A DNA stretch of 64,000 nt from Spartinivicinus marinus. Lineage in GTDB: Bacteria > Pseudomonadota > Gammaproteobacteria > Pseudomonadales > Zooshikellaceae. Positions 1-9,243 of the stretch are shown here, one piece after another. The DNA lies in the NCBI RefSeq assembly GCF_026309355.1, contig NZ_JAPJZK010000001.1, positions 4,298,501-4,362,500 on the forward strand, given 5' to 3'. Position numbers and translations under genes: made by a program. Every line of letters begins with the position of its first letter. Position 1 is the first letter of the stretch. The notes under the pieces are model-generated. The model searched no databases and was not told the origin of the DNA. It worked only from the letters and a program-made list of their open reading frames with translations.

Positions 1-1273
1 TCAGATTTTTTAGCCCCAGTAAAGGCATAATCAATTGTACTGCTATTGCTACCCCTAGTATAGAACCGACTGTATTAGATGAGTATACCCAGCCAATTGC
101 TCGTTCATTATAACCTTTATTCAATAAAATATAAGTGATTAATGGTAGTGTCATTCCTGCACAAATAGTGGCAGGCAACATCATTACTAAGCAAATAAAG
201 TGACTAATTAAGTTAAAATAAATGTAACCAGGTTCGGTACGCTGTAAGGCCTGCATGGTAAAGGCCATAAAATCGAAAGTGTAGTTGTAGAAAGTGATGG
301 TTAAGGCGGCTAAGATTCCCATGATTATTTGGATAAAGCCTAACCATTGAATTGGGTTGGCTATGTTGCTGATTTTATTTCTAATCCAAAAGCCTCCAAT
401 AGCTAAACCTAGAATAAAAGCACTTAACATGAGTTCAAATGAATGAACGGAACTGCCTAACACCATGCTTAACATGCGGATCCAGGCGACTTCATACATA
501 AATGATGCAGCACCTGTCATAGCAGCGACAATCAGTAGTATTTTTAAGGTTCTATGATCTGCCGTTTCTTGTTTTTCTAAATGTGGAGGTTGTATTATGC
601 CAGAGGCAAACTGTTTGCTAATGAACCAAGTAACCAGCGCTACCGCAAAGTTGATAAGTCCAGCGGTTAGCAGTGTACCGGGTAAGCCGACAGTACGAAC
701 CAAATAAAAACCAGCAACTAGTACACCAATTGCCGCGCCAAAGCTATTAGAAAAATATAAAATAGAGAGTGAGTGGCCTTTCTTTTCAGGAAAATAATGG
801 ATAAAGCCGGCACTCATTAAAGGGAATGTACTGCCTAATAAGATGGTTTGTGGCAGGATCAACAGAGTCGCTAAACTCCATTTAAAAATTTCGATTGGCC
901 CACTGCTGCCCAAAAAAGGCATAACGGTATTATAAGCGAAATCGGTACTTGCTACATAGATATTATGAAAGACTAATGCAAGTAAACCAATAATAGCTTC
1001 AACGATTGCATAAGCTAGAAATAAATTACTGAACTTATGTAAGTATTTACTGGTTAGCCATGCTCCGAGGGCCATTCCTCCCATAAAGATAATAAGCACC
1101 AGGGTTTGAGCATAGGCGGCATGGCCTAAAAATAGTTTTAAGTACTGGGTCCAGATGGATTCATAAATGAGTCCTGAAAAGCCAGATAAAAAGAAAACTA
1201 AAATGAGAATATTTCTATTTGCTGCATTTGTTAGGAGTAAGGTGATTCGATCATTAATAGCTAAGGTACTCAT
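1..1273 (-). CDS. Membrane spermidine-synthase-like protein (N-terminal part, runs off the window)
   Basis: An open frame of 424 codons reads from an ATG at 1273 to the window edge without a stop, so the C-terminal part is missing. The visible protein is almost entirely hydrophobic helices. It carries a motif typical of the membrane region of fused MFS/spermidine synthase proteins, SGFSGLIYE followed about 30 residues later by FMGGMALGAWL. A second related copy, GAASFMYEVAW then FILGLAIGGFW, lies about 230 residues further on, so the membrane part looks internally duplicated. In this family a cytosolic aminopropyltransferase-like domain normally follows; it would lie outside the window. The substrate is unknown. 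It is transcribed in the same direction as galE, with a 170-bp gap holding a hairpin. Family assignment is fairly sure, function is not. Confidence 0.65.
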   Translation of the reverse strand, partial: MSTLAINDRITLLLTNAANRNILILVFFLSGFSGLIYESIWTQYLKLFLGHAAYAQTLVLIIFMGGMALGAWLTSKYLHKFSNLFLAYAIVEAIIGLLALVFHNIYVASTDFAYNTVMPFLGSSGPIEIFKWSLATLLILPQTILLGSTFPLMSAGFIHYFPEKKGHSLSILYFSNSFGAAIGVLVAGFYLVRTVGLPGTLLTAGLINFAVALVTWFISKQFASGIIQPPHLEKQETADHRTLKILLIVAAMTGAASFMYEVAWIRMLSMVLGSSVHSFELMLSAFILGLAIGGFWIRNKISNIANPIQWLGFIQIIMGILAALTITFYNYTFDFMAFTMQALQRTEPGYIYFNLISHFICLVMMLPATICAGMTLPLITYILLNKGYNERAIGWVYSSNTVGSILGVAIAVQLIMPLLGLKNL

Positions 1274-1320
1274 CCCGGTCTCAGCTTTTTATTAGACGAC
1301 ACCTTTAAGCATAGAAGAGA

Positions 1321-1369
1321 TATAAGAGAAGTGTTAGATTTCTTTTGGTTACTTGAGGCTTCTCTTATA
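1321..1369. promoter_or_regulatory. Inverted repeat upstream of the membrane spermidine-synthase-like gene
   Basis: An 11-bp perfect inverted repeat (TATAAGAGAAG at 1321-1331 and its complement at 1359-1369) with a 27-bp loop lies about 50 bp before the ATG at 1273. It could be an operator or a leader hairpin. No T-run follows on either strand, so it does not look like a standard terminator. A smaller palindrome (AGTGTT-TAT-AACACT, 1416-1430) sits just after the galE stop. Confidence 0.35.
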
Positions 1370-1445
1370 CCTTAATGAAACGTTAATTGTAATAATTTGG
1401 TGAAATTATCTTTTAAGTGTTTATAACACTGCTTTAGCCGTAGGG

Positions 1446-2465
1446 CTATTTTGACGTATACCCCTCAGGATTCTGCTGCTGCCAACGCCAGGTGTCATAA
1501 ATCATATCTTCTAAGGTTTTGGTGGTTTCCCAGTTAAGTGTCTGTTTCGCTAATGTCGGGTTGGCGTAGCAAGCATCTATATCGCCGGAGCGGCGGTCGG
1601 TGATTTGATAGGGTACTGGTTTGCCGCTAATTCTGGCAAAGGCTTCTACCATGTCTAATACACTGTATCCGTTGCCTACTCCTAGGTTATAGGCTTGGCA
1701 GCCTGGTTTATCTGCCATTTTTTCAATAGCTTTTACATGCCCTTTTGCTAAGTCGACTACATGAATATAGTCTCTCACGCCAGTTCCGTCATGTGTATTA
1801 TAGTCATTACCAAATACGTTCAGTTGCTTACGTTTACCAATGGCTACTTGGGAAATATACGGCATTAGGTTATTGGGAATGCCATTAGGGTCTTCGCCTA
1901 TTAATCCAGACTCATGGGCACCGACTGGGTTAAAGTAGCGGAGTAAGGCAATATTCCAACGGTTATCAGCCTGGTAATGGTCTCTTAATATATCTTCAAC
2001 CATTAACTTAGAACGGCCATAGGGATTAGTGGCTGACAGTGGAAAGTCTTCAGCAATAGGTAAACTGGCTGGGTTACCGTATACAGTAGCAGAAGAACTG
2101 AATACCAGGTTCTTAACCTGATGGGCTTGCATCATTTGACACAGCTTGATGGTGCCTGCCACATTGTTTTCATAATAAGTAAGTGGGATTTCAGAGGACT
2201 CTCCCACGGCTTTTAGTCCAGCGAAGTGGATAACAGCATAAAACTGATGTTGTTTAAATACTTGCTCTAAGGCTTCAGTATCCAAAATATCAATTTTATG
2301 AAAGGTAAGCGGTTTACTACATATTTTCTGAACACGATCTAATGATTCTGGGTGGCTATTGGATAGATTATCCACTACCACCACTTCATAGCCTTTATTC
2401 AATAGTTCAACACAGGTATGGCTACCAATGTAGCCAGCTCCACCTGTTACTAAAATTTTTTGCAT
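1446..2465 (-). CDS. galE: UDP-glucose 4-epimerase
   Basis: GalE interconverts UDP-glucose and UDP-galactose with bound NAD, feeding galactose use and LPS or exopolysaccharide precursors in the cytosol. The extended-SDR features are clear: an N-terminal [11 protein letters not shown] nucleotide-binding loop and a YGRSK catalytic Tyr-Lys pair about 150 residues in. From the ATG at 2465 the protein has 339 residues, close to the 338 of the E. coli enzyme. An in-frame ATG 21 bp upstream was rejected: it lies inside the end of nadC, whereas the 2465 start has the ribosome-binding sequence AGCAGGA just before it. That sequence is part of the last nadC codons, and only 4 bp separate the nadC stop from this start, so the two genes are probably translationally coupled. 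Confidence 0.95.
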   Translation of the reverse strand: MQKILVTGGAGYIGSHTCVELLNKGYEVVVVDNLSNSHPESLDRVQKICSKPLTFHKIDILDTEALEQVFKQHQFYAVIHFAGLKAVGESSEIPLTYYENNVAGTIKLCQMMQAHQVKNLVFSSSATVYGNPASLPIAEDFPLSATNPYGRSKLMVEDILRDHYQADNRWNIALLRYFNPVGAHESGLIGEDPNGIPNNLMPYISQVAIGKRKQLNVFGNDYNTHDGTGVRDYIHVVDLAKGHVKAIEKMADKPGCQAYNLGVGNGYSVLDMVEAFARISGKPVPYQITDRRSGDIDACYANPTLAKQTLNWETTKTLEDMIYDTWRWQQQNPEGYTSK

Positions 2466-2469
2466 ACTT

Positions 2470-3318
2470 TCATTCCTGCTTCTCAAACCGCATGGATAAA
2501 TCGATCGCTCGACAATCTTTGGTTAGTGCTCCTATTGAAATATAGTCGACACCTGTGGTGGCTACTTCAACCAGGGTGTGTTTATTGATACCCCCTGATG
2601 CTTCTAATTTGGCTTTTCCTTTTACCAACTCAACTGCCTGGATTAATTGGCTTGTAGAAAAGTTATCCAGCATGATGATATCTGCTTTTGCAGCTAACGC
2701 TTCTTCTAATTCGGTAAAGCTTTCTACTTCCACTTCGACAGGTTTACCAGGGTTAAGCTGTTTCGCTTGAGTGACTGCATTGGTAATTGAGCCACAGGCA
2801 TTGATATGATTTTCTTTAATTAGGTAGGCATCATAAAGGCCAATACGATGGTTATGACAGCCACCTTGAGTTACCGCGTACTTTTGGGCAATGCGTAAAC
2901 CCGGAATGGTTTTTCGAGTATCCAGTAGTTTTGCTGAAGTGTGCTTCACTAGTTTCGCATATTCATGACAAATAGTGGCAGTACTAGATAGGGTTTGTAA
3001 AAAGTTGAGGGCTGTTCGTTCTGCGGTCAGGATTGCTTGAGCACAGCCTGTTACACTAAATAGCTGTTGGTTAGCAGTAACAAGTTGACCTTCTTCTACC
3101 TGCCAGTTGACGATTAAGCTTGGGTTCACTTGTTTAAATACTTCATTTACCCATGGTTGGCCACAAATGATGGCTGCTTCCCGAGAAATGACATAAGCAG
3201 TAGCTTCAGCTGTAGCAGGTATTAATTGAGCAGTGATGTCACCACTTCTCACATCTTCAGTCAGTGCTTGGTTCACATTGTCTATAACAGCTTGTTTTAG
3301 AATTACTGGGTCAATCAT
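2470..3318 (-). CDS. nadC: Nicotinate-nucleotide pyrophosphorylase (carboxylating)
   Basis: NadC converts quinolinate and PRPP to nicotinate mononucleotide, the entry step from de novo synthesis into the NAD pathway. The 282-residue length is standard. Family motifs are visible: [10 protein letters not shown] near the N-terminus, the [11 protein letters not shown] segment with PRPP and quinolinate-binding residues, and the C-terminal EASGGI and [14 protein letters not shown] sits about six bases before the ATG. It lies between the aspartic protease gene upstream and galE downstream, all on the minus strand. In pseudomonads a similar retropepsin-like protease and a DUF1631 gene also neighbour nadC, which supports an old conserved neighbourhood. 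Confidence 0.96.
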   Translation of the reverse strand: MIDPVILKQAVIDNVNQALTEDVRSGDITAQLIPATAEATAYVISREAAIICGQPWVNEVFKQVNPSLIVNWQVEEGQLVTANQQLFSVTGCAQAILTAERTALNFLQTLSSTATICHEYAKLVKHTSAKLLDTRKTIPGLRIAQKYAVTQGGCHNHRIGLYDAYLIKENHINACGSITNAVTQAKQLNPGKPVEVEVESFTELEEALAAKADIIMLDNFSTSQLIQAVELVKGKAKLEASGGINKHTLVEVATTGVDYISIGALTKDCRAIDLSMRFEKQE

Positions 3319-3367
3319 TATTGCCTTCGGTAATTTAGGGTTAGTTGTTTTAAGAGGATTAGTATAT

Positions 3368-3922
3368 CTAATTTTGCTGGGGTAGCTTAAGAATTAACTG
3401 GTCGCCTTGCTGGCTGAAGTCTAATTGGCGCAATGCACTCATACCCAGCAAAATTTCATCGCCTTCCATGTGAGGGTTGATGCTGGCATCGACATCAAAA
3501 AAACGAATGTTGCCTAAAGTAAGGTTGTCTAGCTGGGTAACAAAGATATCAACTGTGCCATTAGCCGTTTGCGCTTTGTGAGTAGCTAGTTTTGGAAGGC
3601 CAAGGTTATTGGCAACCCCTTCTGGAATCACGACATTAGTTGCTCCAGTATCTAAAAAAAACTGGACTGCTTTACCATTAATATAACCAGTAGCAACATA
3701 GTGACCATAGCGATTACGCGTTAGCCTGACTTCACGGCTGCCATCCTGATTCACTTGGGCAATTGGAACCTGGTTTGGGTTATGCCGCTGTTCTTCCCAG
3801 TTGCTGAAGTAAAGGGTTAGCAATAGCAATGCGGTGATCCAGGCTGCAATTAACATCCCACGACCAATAGTATGAGGTGTGGCTGTATTTTGATGGTTTT
3901 GAGTCTCTTCGGTATTACTCAT
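3368..3922 (-). CDS. Membrane-anchored retropepsin-like aspartic protease
   Basis: A 184-residue protein with a short cytosolic N-terminus, one transmembrane helix ([20 protein letters not shown]), and a C-terminal single-lobe pepsin-like domain expected in the periplasm. The catalytic motif [13 protein letters not shown] is intact, followed by a [10 protein letters not shown] segment typical of the clan AA protease family (TIGR02281-like). Single-lobe proteases of this kind act as homodimers. The substrate is unknown. I chose the ATG at 3922 rather than an in-frame ATG 57 bp upstream because the extra residues are not family-like and the tail after 3922 resembles a normal anchor; neither has a strong ribosome-binding site, so the start is uncertain. 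The gene is 49 bp upstream of nadC on the same strand. Confidence 0.85.
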   Translation of the reverse strand: MSNTEETQNHQNTATPHTIGRGMLIAAWITALLLLTLYFSNWEEQRHNPNQVPIAQVNQDGSREVRLTRNRYGHYVATGYINGKAVQFFLDTGATNVVIPEGVANNLGLPKLATHKAQTANGTVDIFVTQLDNLTLGNIRFFDVDASINPHMEGDEILLGMSALRQLDFSQQGDQLILKLPQQN

Positions 3923-4374
3923 CTTAGTGCTACATAAATTACAAAAAGCACTTGTAATACTAACACTATTGTTAAGCAAGCGGTGAGTAAAAGGGCGGCG
4001 CTAATTTGACTAGACAATTTTGGAATAGCTAGTTAATCAAAAATAAACAATTGACATAAATTTATTGAAGTTATTATGGCTTAACACCAATGATTATTGT
4101 TTTAACCGGTTGTTCTTCAGCTCACGAGCTTCGGTATATTAAGTACCTTTTTTAGTACTGTAAAATATTGTGACATTAATCTCATATCCTTGCTTTTAAT
4201 CGCTTTTCAATGTGTTGAAGTTACTATAATAACTTTGATGGCTCTCACTAAATCAATGGAACTATTTCTCATACAGTTGTATGATAGGTGCAGCTATCTG
4301 TTTTCTATACAGGAAGTCTTCCCGGCTTTTGACAGTACATGAAAGTGGGTCGGGCAAATGCGGAGAAATAGCTA
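3923..4374. other. Intergenic region between the protease gene and DUF1631
   Basis: About 450 bp of AT-rich sequence between two divergent genes. No convincing gene is seen: a 60-codon frame at 4281-4463 overlaps the DUF1631 start, has no ribosome-binding site and resembles nothing known. The region must hold promoters for both genes. On the plus strand the best candidate is TTGACA at 4051 with TATTAT at 4072, though its 15-bp spacing is short. Confidence 0.4.
4051..4077 (+). promoter_or_regulatory. Possible sigma70 promoter for the DUF1631 gene
   Basis: A perfect -35 hexamer TTGACA (4051-4056) is followed after 15 bp by TATTAT (4072-4077). The spacing is two bases shorter than ideal. It would give a leader of nearly 300 bases before the ATG at 4375, so other promoters nearer the gene are possible. 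Confidence 0.3.
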
Positions 4375-6702
4375 ATGCAGGAAGATTCGAAGGTTGTTCG
4401 CTTATCATCAATAAATACCAAGTCCGTGAAACCAGCTACTCGCCTTTCAGCACCATTAGTTAAGGTTTGTGAACATTGCCTTAATCAGCTTCAATCCTGT
4501 ATTCGCAGTTTGTTTGAAAATGCAGATGACACCCTGTTCGAGATGGCCGATCGAGCAGGTTCTAATACAGAGCAAAATATTTACTTTGAAGCCATGCGCG
4601 AGGTTCGATTAAAGCGCAAAGCTATCGAAATGACCTTTTTTGAAGCCTACCAGCAAAACTTCAATGAGTTAGTTGGCCCCCCAAAGCAAGGCAGTCAATT
4701 TGAGCTAGATGAGCTTTCTTTTGATGCGCTTTCATTAGTTAATAATGAAGATCTTGAAGAAACAGTTGCAATCGATACGATGGTATCGAAGGTGATCAAC
4801 CGTGATCATGGCATGCAACTAATGCATTTAACCACCCGCATTGATAACTTATTACCACAAACTATTAATGATAAAACTAATCCTATTGGTCCAGAAAAGC
4901 TTTGTCAGGCATTTGTACAAGCGACAAAGAAGTTAGATATAGACATTAAGGTTAAACTCATTGTTTTCAGACTGTTTGAGAAGTATGTACTCGGTGCTGT
5001 TGATCAAATTTACAGTGAAGCAAATCATTTACTAAAAGAAGCGGGGGTAATGCCTGAGCTGACCAGTCGCCCTGTACAAAGCCAAAGAGCACCTATTTAC
5101 AGAAGGACTGTTGATGGTGGAGGGACAGCAGGCAGTGGGCAGCTAACAATGGATGCTCAAGCAGCCCAGGAAGCATTTTTAGCACTTAGAGACCTTTTAG
5201 TTGCTGCTCAATTATCAATTCCACATAACTCCCAAGTTTCAACCAATAACCTACCAGCCGTTAGCCAGCCAGATTTAATGGGGATGTTGTCACAAATTCA
5301 GCATCAACCTGCAATAGAACAACTACCTGTAGCCAATCAATCAGCGCCACAGGTTGATATAAAAACAGCACTGGAAAATCTTTTAAAAAATTATGACCAA
5401 AATAAATCCATAGGTCAGGTTGATCAGGATGTCATTAATCTAGTGTCAATGCTGTTTGAATTTATTCTGGATGATCGAAACCTACCCAACCAATTCAAAG
5501 CCGTCATTAGTCGTTTGCAAATTCCTTTATTAAAAGTAGCTATTCTTGATAAAGCCCTATTCAGCAAAGCATCTCATCCTGCTCGTCGTTTATTGAATGA
5601 AATGGCTTCAGCTGCACTAGGCTGTGATGAGCAAGACAATGCAGCCCAGCAAAAGCTATACGACAAGATGGTAGAAGTTGTACAAAAGCTGCTACAAGGT
5701 TTTGCAGATGATATTGAATTATTTAATGAGCTGTTAGAAGACTTTACTGCTTTTGTTCAAAAAGAACAGCGTCGAGCTTCACTGGTTGAGCAAAGAATTA
5801 AAGATGCAGAAGAAGGCAAGGCTAAAACAGATCTGGCCAAACAGCTAGCTACCCAAGAAATTCAAAAACGGTTGGAAAGTCATCCGTTACCTGATGTTGT
5901 AACTGAGTTGCTGCAAGAAGGCTGGACCAATGTACTGTTTATTGCATATTTAAAAGCAGGGGAACAGTCTCAAGCATGGCAAAGTGCTATTGCAACAATG
6001 GATGAGTTAATATGGAGTGTTCAGCCTCATACTAACACTGATGAGAAAAAGAAACTGCTTAAGATGGTGCCTCCCTTAATGAGGCAGTTGAGGGATAGTC
6101 TAACAGAAATTTCATTTGACCCTTATAAACAGCGACAGTTATTTAAACAGCTACAGAGTTTACATGTGCAAAGTTTGAGGCAGTCAAGGACTCCTACATT
6201 TGTAGCTAAAACAACAGCAAAACAACCGGATGAATCAGAAACAACTGTAGCTGAGCCTGTTGTTATGGTAACGGAGTCTGAACCACAGCAGCCCCCACCA
6301 GTTGTTAATGAGCAAGTTGAAGTAGTTGAAACAAAGGAGCATGAACAGCCGGCTGCAACTGTTGCTAATGATAATAAAGTGGCAGAGCAACCAGCCAATC
6401 TGAATGAGCCTGCTGTCAGTGAACAGAGTTTAAACAAAGTAGCTAGCTTGAAAGTAGGTAATTGGGTTGAGTTTGGTTTAAATGAAGACAATAAGTTTCG
6501 TGCCAAACTGGCAGCATTTATAAAACCAGCAGATAAATATATCTTTGTTAACCGAACAGGTATGAAAGTCGCTGAAAAAACACGTTTAGAGTTAGCGTTA
6601 GATATTGATCACGGTAACGTCACTTTACTTGACGATAACCTACTATTTGATCGAGCATTAGAGTCAGTCATTGGCAACTTGAGACAAATGAAGAAAACCT
6701 AA
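4375..6702 (+). CDS. DUF1631 family protein
   Basis: A 775-residue cytosolic protein of the DUF1631 family, recognised from the N-terminal helical region (CEHCLNQLQSCIRSLFENAD, EMADRAG, RLKRKAIEMTFFEAY) and overall length. Most of the protein is predicted helical. Residues about 605-685 form a low-complexity Pro/Glu/Val/Thr linker, and the last 90 residues form a compact domain starting VGNWVEFGLNEDNKFRAKLA. That tail has a beta-rich, PilZ-like look, but I cannot confirm cyclic-di-GMP-binding residues. The function of the family is not established; some database entries call it thymidine phosphorylase without support. GGAG lies nine bases before the ATG. In P. aeruginosa a homologous gene (PA4523, from memory) lies between nadC and ampD. 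Here nadC is on one side and an iron locus on the other. Confidence 0.8.
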   Translation: MQEDSKVVRLSSINTKSVKPATRLSAPLVKVCEHCLNQLQSCIRSLFENADDTLFEMADRAGSNTEQNIYFEAMREVRLKRKAIEMTFFEAYQQNFNELVGPPKQGSQFELDELSFDALSLVNNEDLEETVAIDTMVSKVINRDHGMQLMHLTTRIDNLLPQTINDKTNPIGPEKLCQAFVQATKKLDIDIKVKLIVFRLFEKYVLGAVDQIYSEANHLLKEAGVMPELTSRPVQSQRAPIYRRTVDGGGTAGSGQLTMDAQAAQEAFLALRDLLVAAQLSIPHNSQVSTNNLPAVSQPDLMGMLSQIQHQPAIEQLPVANQSAPQVDIKTALENLLKNYDQNKSIGQVDQDVINLVSMLFEFILDDRNLPNQFKAVISRLQIPLLKVAILDKALFSKASHPARRLLNEMASAALGCDEQDNAAQQKLYDKMVEVVQKLLQGFADDIELFNELLEDFTAFVQKEQRRASLVEQRIKDAEEGKAKTDLAKQLATQEIQKRLESHPLPDVVTELLQEGWTNVLFIAYLKAGEQSQAWQSAIATMDELIWSVQPHTNTDEKKKLLKMVPPLMRQLRDSLTEISFDPYKQRQLFKQLQSLHVQSLRQSRTPTFVAKTTAKQPDESETTVAEPVVMVTESEPQQPPPVVNEQVEVVETKEHEQPAATVANDNKVAEQPANLNEPAVSEQSLNKVASLKVGNWVEFGLNEDNKFRAKLAAFIKPADKYIFVNRTGMKVAEKTRLELALDIDHGNVTLLDDNLLFDRALESVIGNLRQMKKT

Positions 6703-6779
6703 AGCTCATATTGCTTAGATATTTATTGCTTTGTAATTCGGTTGACTTGCTTTGTTTACCTGTTTATTAACTGCAAAAT

Positions 6780-8006
6780 CTATAACCTTAATTGGTTAGA
6801 CCTTACCTGCTTTATACTAAAAGCGCAGCATAATAATCCGCAAACTATACATATTCCTATAGGTACATAAGGTGAAAAAATCACCGATGCTGCCATCATT
6901 GCTGCCAAGCCATAACCGATTGTATGCGACATAGAAATATAGCCAGTCACTGTACCATGGCCTAGGTTGCTTAGTTGGGTGGCAGTTGTTGTATAGGCTG
7001 GCACAAGCAGGGCAGTGCCAGCGGACATTAAACTAATCGCAATAAAAAACACGGGTAAATAAGGGATTAGAAACATGATAAAGCCTATTAAAAACAGGCT
7101 TGCTCCCCAATAGAATAATGAAGTTAGTGATAACCGTTTGGTCTTTACTACGCCTAACTGCACACTGAGAGTCGAAGCTGCACTAATAGTCAGTAGAGCC
7201 CCTATTACCTGGCTAACAGTATCTGTTGGCCAGTGTGTAGTCTGCTCAATTAACGGTGAAAGCGTGTATTGGAGTAATGCAACCGCAGTACATAAACTGA
7301 TGGCTATTATCAGCATTGGGAATAAATTCCAGCTGGGCCACTGCCATTGCTGTTTTGCTTTTGTCGAGGGGGGATTTAGGGGCTGGTTTAGGCTTAAATG
7401 GCAAGGGGCTTTTAATTTAAGGGCCAGTAGCAGTGCAATTAAGGGCAAGATACACATCATAATGAGTGGGCCAAACTGATGCCACTGTAATAAACCTAAT
7501 GCCAGCAGTGGGCCAAGCAAGCGACCACAGCTTAGGCCTGCACTTACCATCGCAATAGCTGTTATTCGATCTTGCTCACCCTGTAAAATAATTGCCCAGT
7601 GTTGAGCAGCTGGCACCATGCCAGAAACAGTTAAACCATAAATAACTCTGGCTAAGATTAAACCTGTAATAGCGAGGGTAGGCGTTAGCCATGCAATGTG
7701 GGCTAACCAGACAAACAGTAACATCAACGAAAAGCTAATAACAAAACCAGCTAATGCTTGAATAACCACTGGTTTAGGTCCATGGCGGTCACTGAATTGG
7801 CCCCAAAAAGGTGAGCTTGGTAAAAAAAGTACACTACCTGTCGCGATAATAATTGACCAAATATAAAGCGGAATATTTGATGATTCCGTTAAAATAGGTA
7901 AAGCAACCAACAACCCGTTTTGACCAATTCCCATTAGGGCGGCAATTGCTGCAATTAAATAGAGCTTATAAGGAGGAGAAGTCTGTTCAAGAGTAGTTGA
8001 CAGCAT
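6780..8006 (-). CDS. MFS transporter, probable siderophore exporter (ShiF-like position)
   Basis: A major facilitator protein of about 408 residues with around 12 hydrophobic segments and a typical loop 2-3 motif (GQFSDRHGPKPV). It is divergent from fhuCDB and close to the aerobactin genes. Aerobactin plasmids of enterics carry an MFS gene, shiF, next to iucABCD that is thought to export the siderophore, so export of aerobactin across the inner membrane is the likely role. This is inferred from position; the sequence alone only supports an MFS efflux protein. The start is uncertain: the ATG at 8006 has AAGGG only three bases before it, and an in-frame ATG at 8024 has no ribosome-binding site. 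A Fur box in the shared upstream gap probably controls it. Confidence 0.7.
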   Translation of the reverse strand: MLSTTLEQTSPPYKLYLIAAIAALMGIGQNGLLVALPILTESSNIPLYIWSIIIATGSVLFLPSSPFWGQFSDRHGPKPVVIQALAGFVISFSLMLLFVWLAHIAWLTPTLAITGLILARVIYGLTVSGMVPAAQHWAIILQGEQDRITAIAMVSAGLSCGRLLGPLLALGLLQWHQFGPLIMMCILPLIALLLALKLKAPCHLSLNQPLNPPSTKAKQQWQWPSWNLFPMLIIAISLCTAVALLQYTLSPLIEQTTHWPTDTVSQVIGALLTISAASTLSVQLGVVKTKRLSLTSLFYWGASLFLIGFIMFLIPYLPVFFIAISLMSAGTALLVPAYTTTATQLSNLGHGTVTGYISMSHTIGYGLAAMMAASVIFSPYVPIGICIVCGLLCCAFSIKQVRSNQLRL

Positions 8007-8101
8007 ATACCCTTCACGAATCATTTTTAGGTTTTGTTATCATTGCTACTCACACCAATCATCTATTACTTATAGGCTCATGGGGCTTCGTCGCTTGAAG
8101 G

Positions 8102-8138
8102 CCTCACCTAAAAACCCTTCGTATTGGGTAGAGTGAGG
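8102..8138. repeat. Short hairpin motif shared with the gap before iucA
   Basis: CCTCAC and GTGAGG flank ACCC-N9-GGGT, giving a broken hairpin around TTCGTATT. A similar sequence, CTCACCTA followed by TTCGTATTGAGTA, occurs at 12186-12211 in the gap before iucA. The role is unknown. Confidence 0.35.
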
Positions 8139-8246
8139 AGATAACCAGTATTTTCTAAACAACGAAAATAGTGAAATAACACATGTTTCTTATGTGTTTT
8201 GGCTGATCAGGGTAGTTAAGCAAATAAATCTATTGTAATCAACATA

Positions 8247-8267
8247 AAAATCATTATCATTTACATT
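8247..8267. promoter_or_regulatory. Fur box in the MFS/fhuC divergent gap
   Basis: The sequence AAAATCATTATCATTTACATT, read on the minus strand, contains TGATAATGAT and matches the Fur consensus GATAATGATAATCATTATC over most of one half and the centre. It lies between the divergent MFS gene and fhuC, so Fur bound to iron could repress both. It is about 240 bp from the MFS start and 136 bp from the fhuC start. Confidence 0.75.
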
Positions 8268-8402
8268 TATGTTGAGGATTTTGCATTGACTTTAACAATG
8301 ACTACAAATTGTTACTGATAACAGAGCACCCCTAATAATTGTTAGAGGTGCTCTTATGTAAAATCCGCCAGTATTTATATCAGCAATAGGATATTCAGGG
8401 TA

Positions 8403-9170
8403 ATGTTCACCCTTTCTAATGTGACTTTTGAGGCAGGAGGACAACAGATTCTTCAACCGGCCTCTCTGGTATTTCCAGAGGAAAAGGTAACTACATTACT
8501 GGGGCATAATGGCTCAGGAAAATCGACGCTGATGAAGTTGTTAAGCAGACAACAGTTGCCGTGTAGTGGTGAAATACTGTTAGCTGATCAGCCGTTAAAT
8601 GCTTTGGACATTAAAACATTTGCTTTGCAAGTTGCTTATCTACCGCAACAACCCCTGACACCTGATGGGGTTACAGTAGAAGAATTAGTCAGCTTTGGTC
8701 GTTATCCCTGGCGGGGGGCTTTGGGACGATATAATGATGAAGATCGTACCCTGGTTGCACGCGCCATTGATTTGGTAGGGTTAAATAGTTATACCAAGCG
8801 TTTAGTCGGCACTTTATCGGGTGGCGAACGTCAGCGAGCCTGGGTGGCGATGTTATTGGCACAAAACAGTCGTTGTATATTGTTAGATGAGCCAACTTCA
8901 GCACTGGATATAGCCCACCAATATGAGCTGTTGTCGCTAATTAGGCGTTTAAATAAAGAATTGAAACTAACCGTTATTATGGTGCTACACGATATTAATA
9001 TGGCTGCTCGGTTTAGTGACTATTTAATTGCCTTACACTCAGGAAGGGTGATGGCACAAGGCAGCCCCACAGAGTTTATGCGAGCTGAAATGTTAGAAGC
9101 TATTTATGGTATTCCCATGGGGCTATTTACTCACCCAGAAGATGATAGTGTCATTAGTTTTATCCGTTAA
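8403..9170 (+). CDS. fhuC: Ferric hydroxamate ABC transporter, ATP-binding subunit
   Basis: FhuC powers import of ferric hydroxamate siderophores, including ferric aerobactin, across the inner membrane. The 255-residue protein has Walker A GHNGSGKST at residues 34-42, the Q-loop YLPQQ, signature LSGGERQRAW, Walker B CILLDEP and the switch His in VLHDINMA, all intact. The combination and length match the FepC/FhuC subfamily of iron-siderophore ATPases. It starts the fhuC-fhuD-fhuB gene set, whose order is the same as in E. coli. AGGG lies just before the ATG. The upstream gap holds a Fur box. Confidence 0.92.
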   Translation: MFTLSNVTFEAGGQQILQPASLVFPEEKVTTLLGHNGSGKSTLMKLLSRQQLPCSGEILLADQPLNALDIKTFALQVAYLPQQPLTPDGVTVEELVSFGRYPWRGALGRYNDEDRTLVARAIDLVGLNSYTKRLVGTLSGGERQRAWVAMLLAQNSRCILLDEPTSALDIAHQYELLSLIRRLNKELKLTVIMVLHDINMAARFSDYLIALHSGRVMAQGSPTEFMRAEMLEAIYGIPMGLFTHPEDDSVISFIR

Positions 9171-9243
9171 TGTATTTTTATTTTCAGTTTTTTGTGTCTA
9201 GGCATAGTGCAACAATATTTCTATGCTTGTGAAGGAGTCAGCA

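Noticed and set aside
4281-4463. A 60-codon frame overlapping the DUF1631 start
   Set aside because: It lacks a ribosome-binding site and family; the DUF1631 start at 4375 is well supported.
6123-6506. A 127-codon minus-strand frame inside DUF1631
   Set aside because: It is a Cys/Ser/Thr-rich shadow of the low-complexity linker of the DUF1631 protein.
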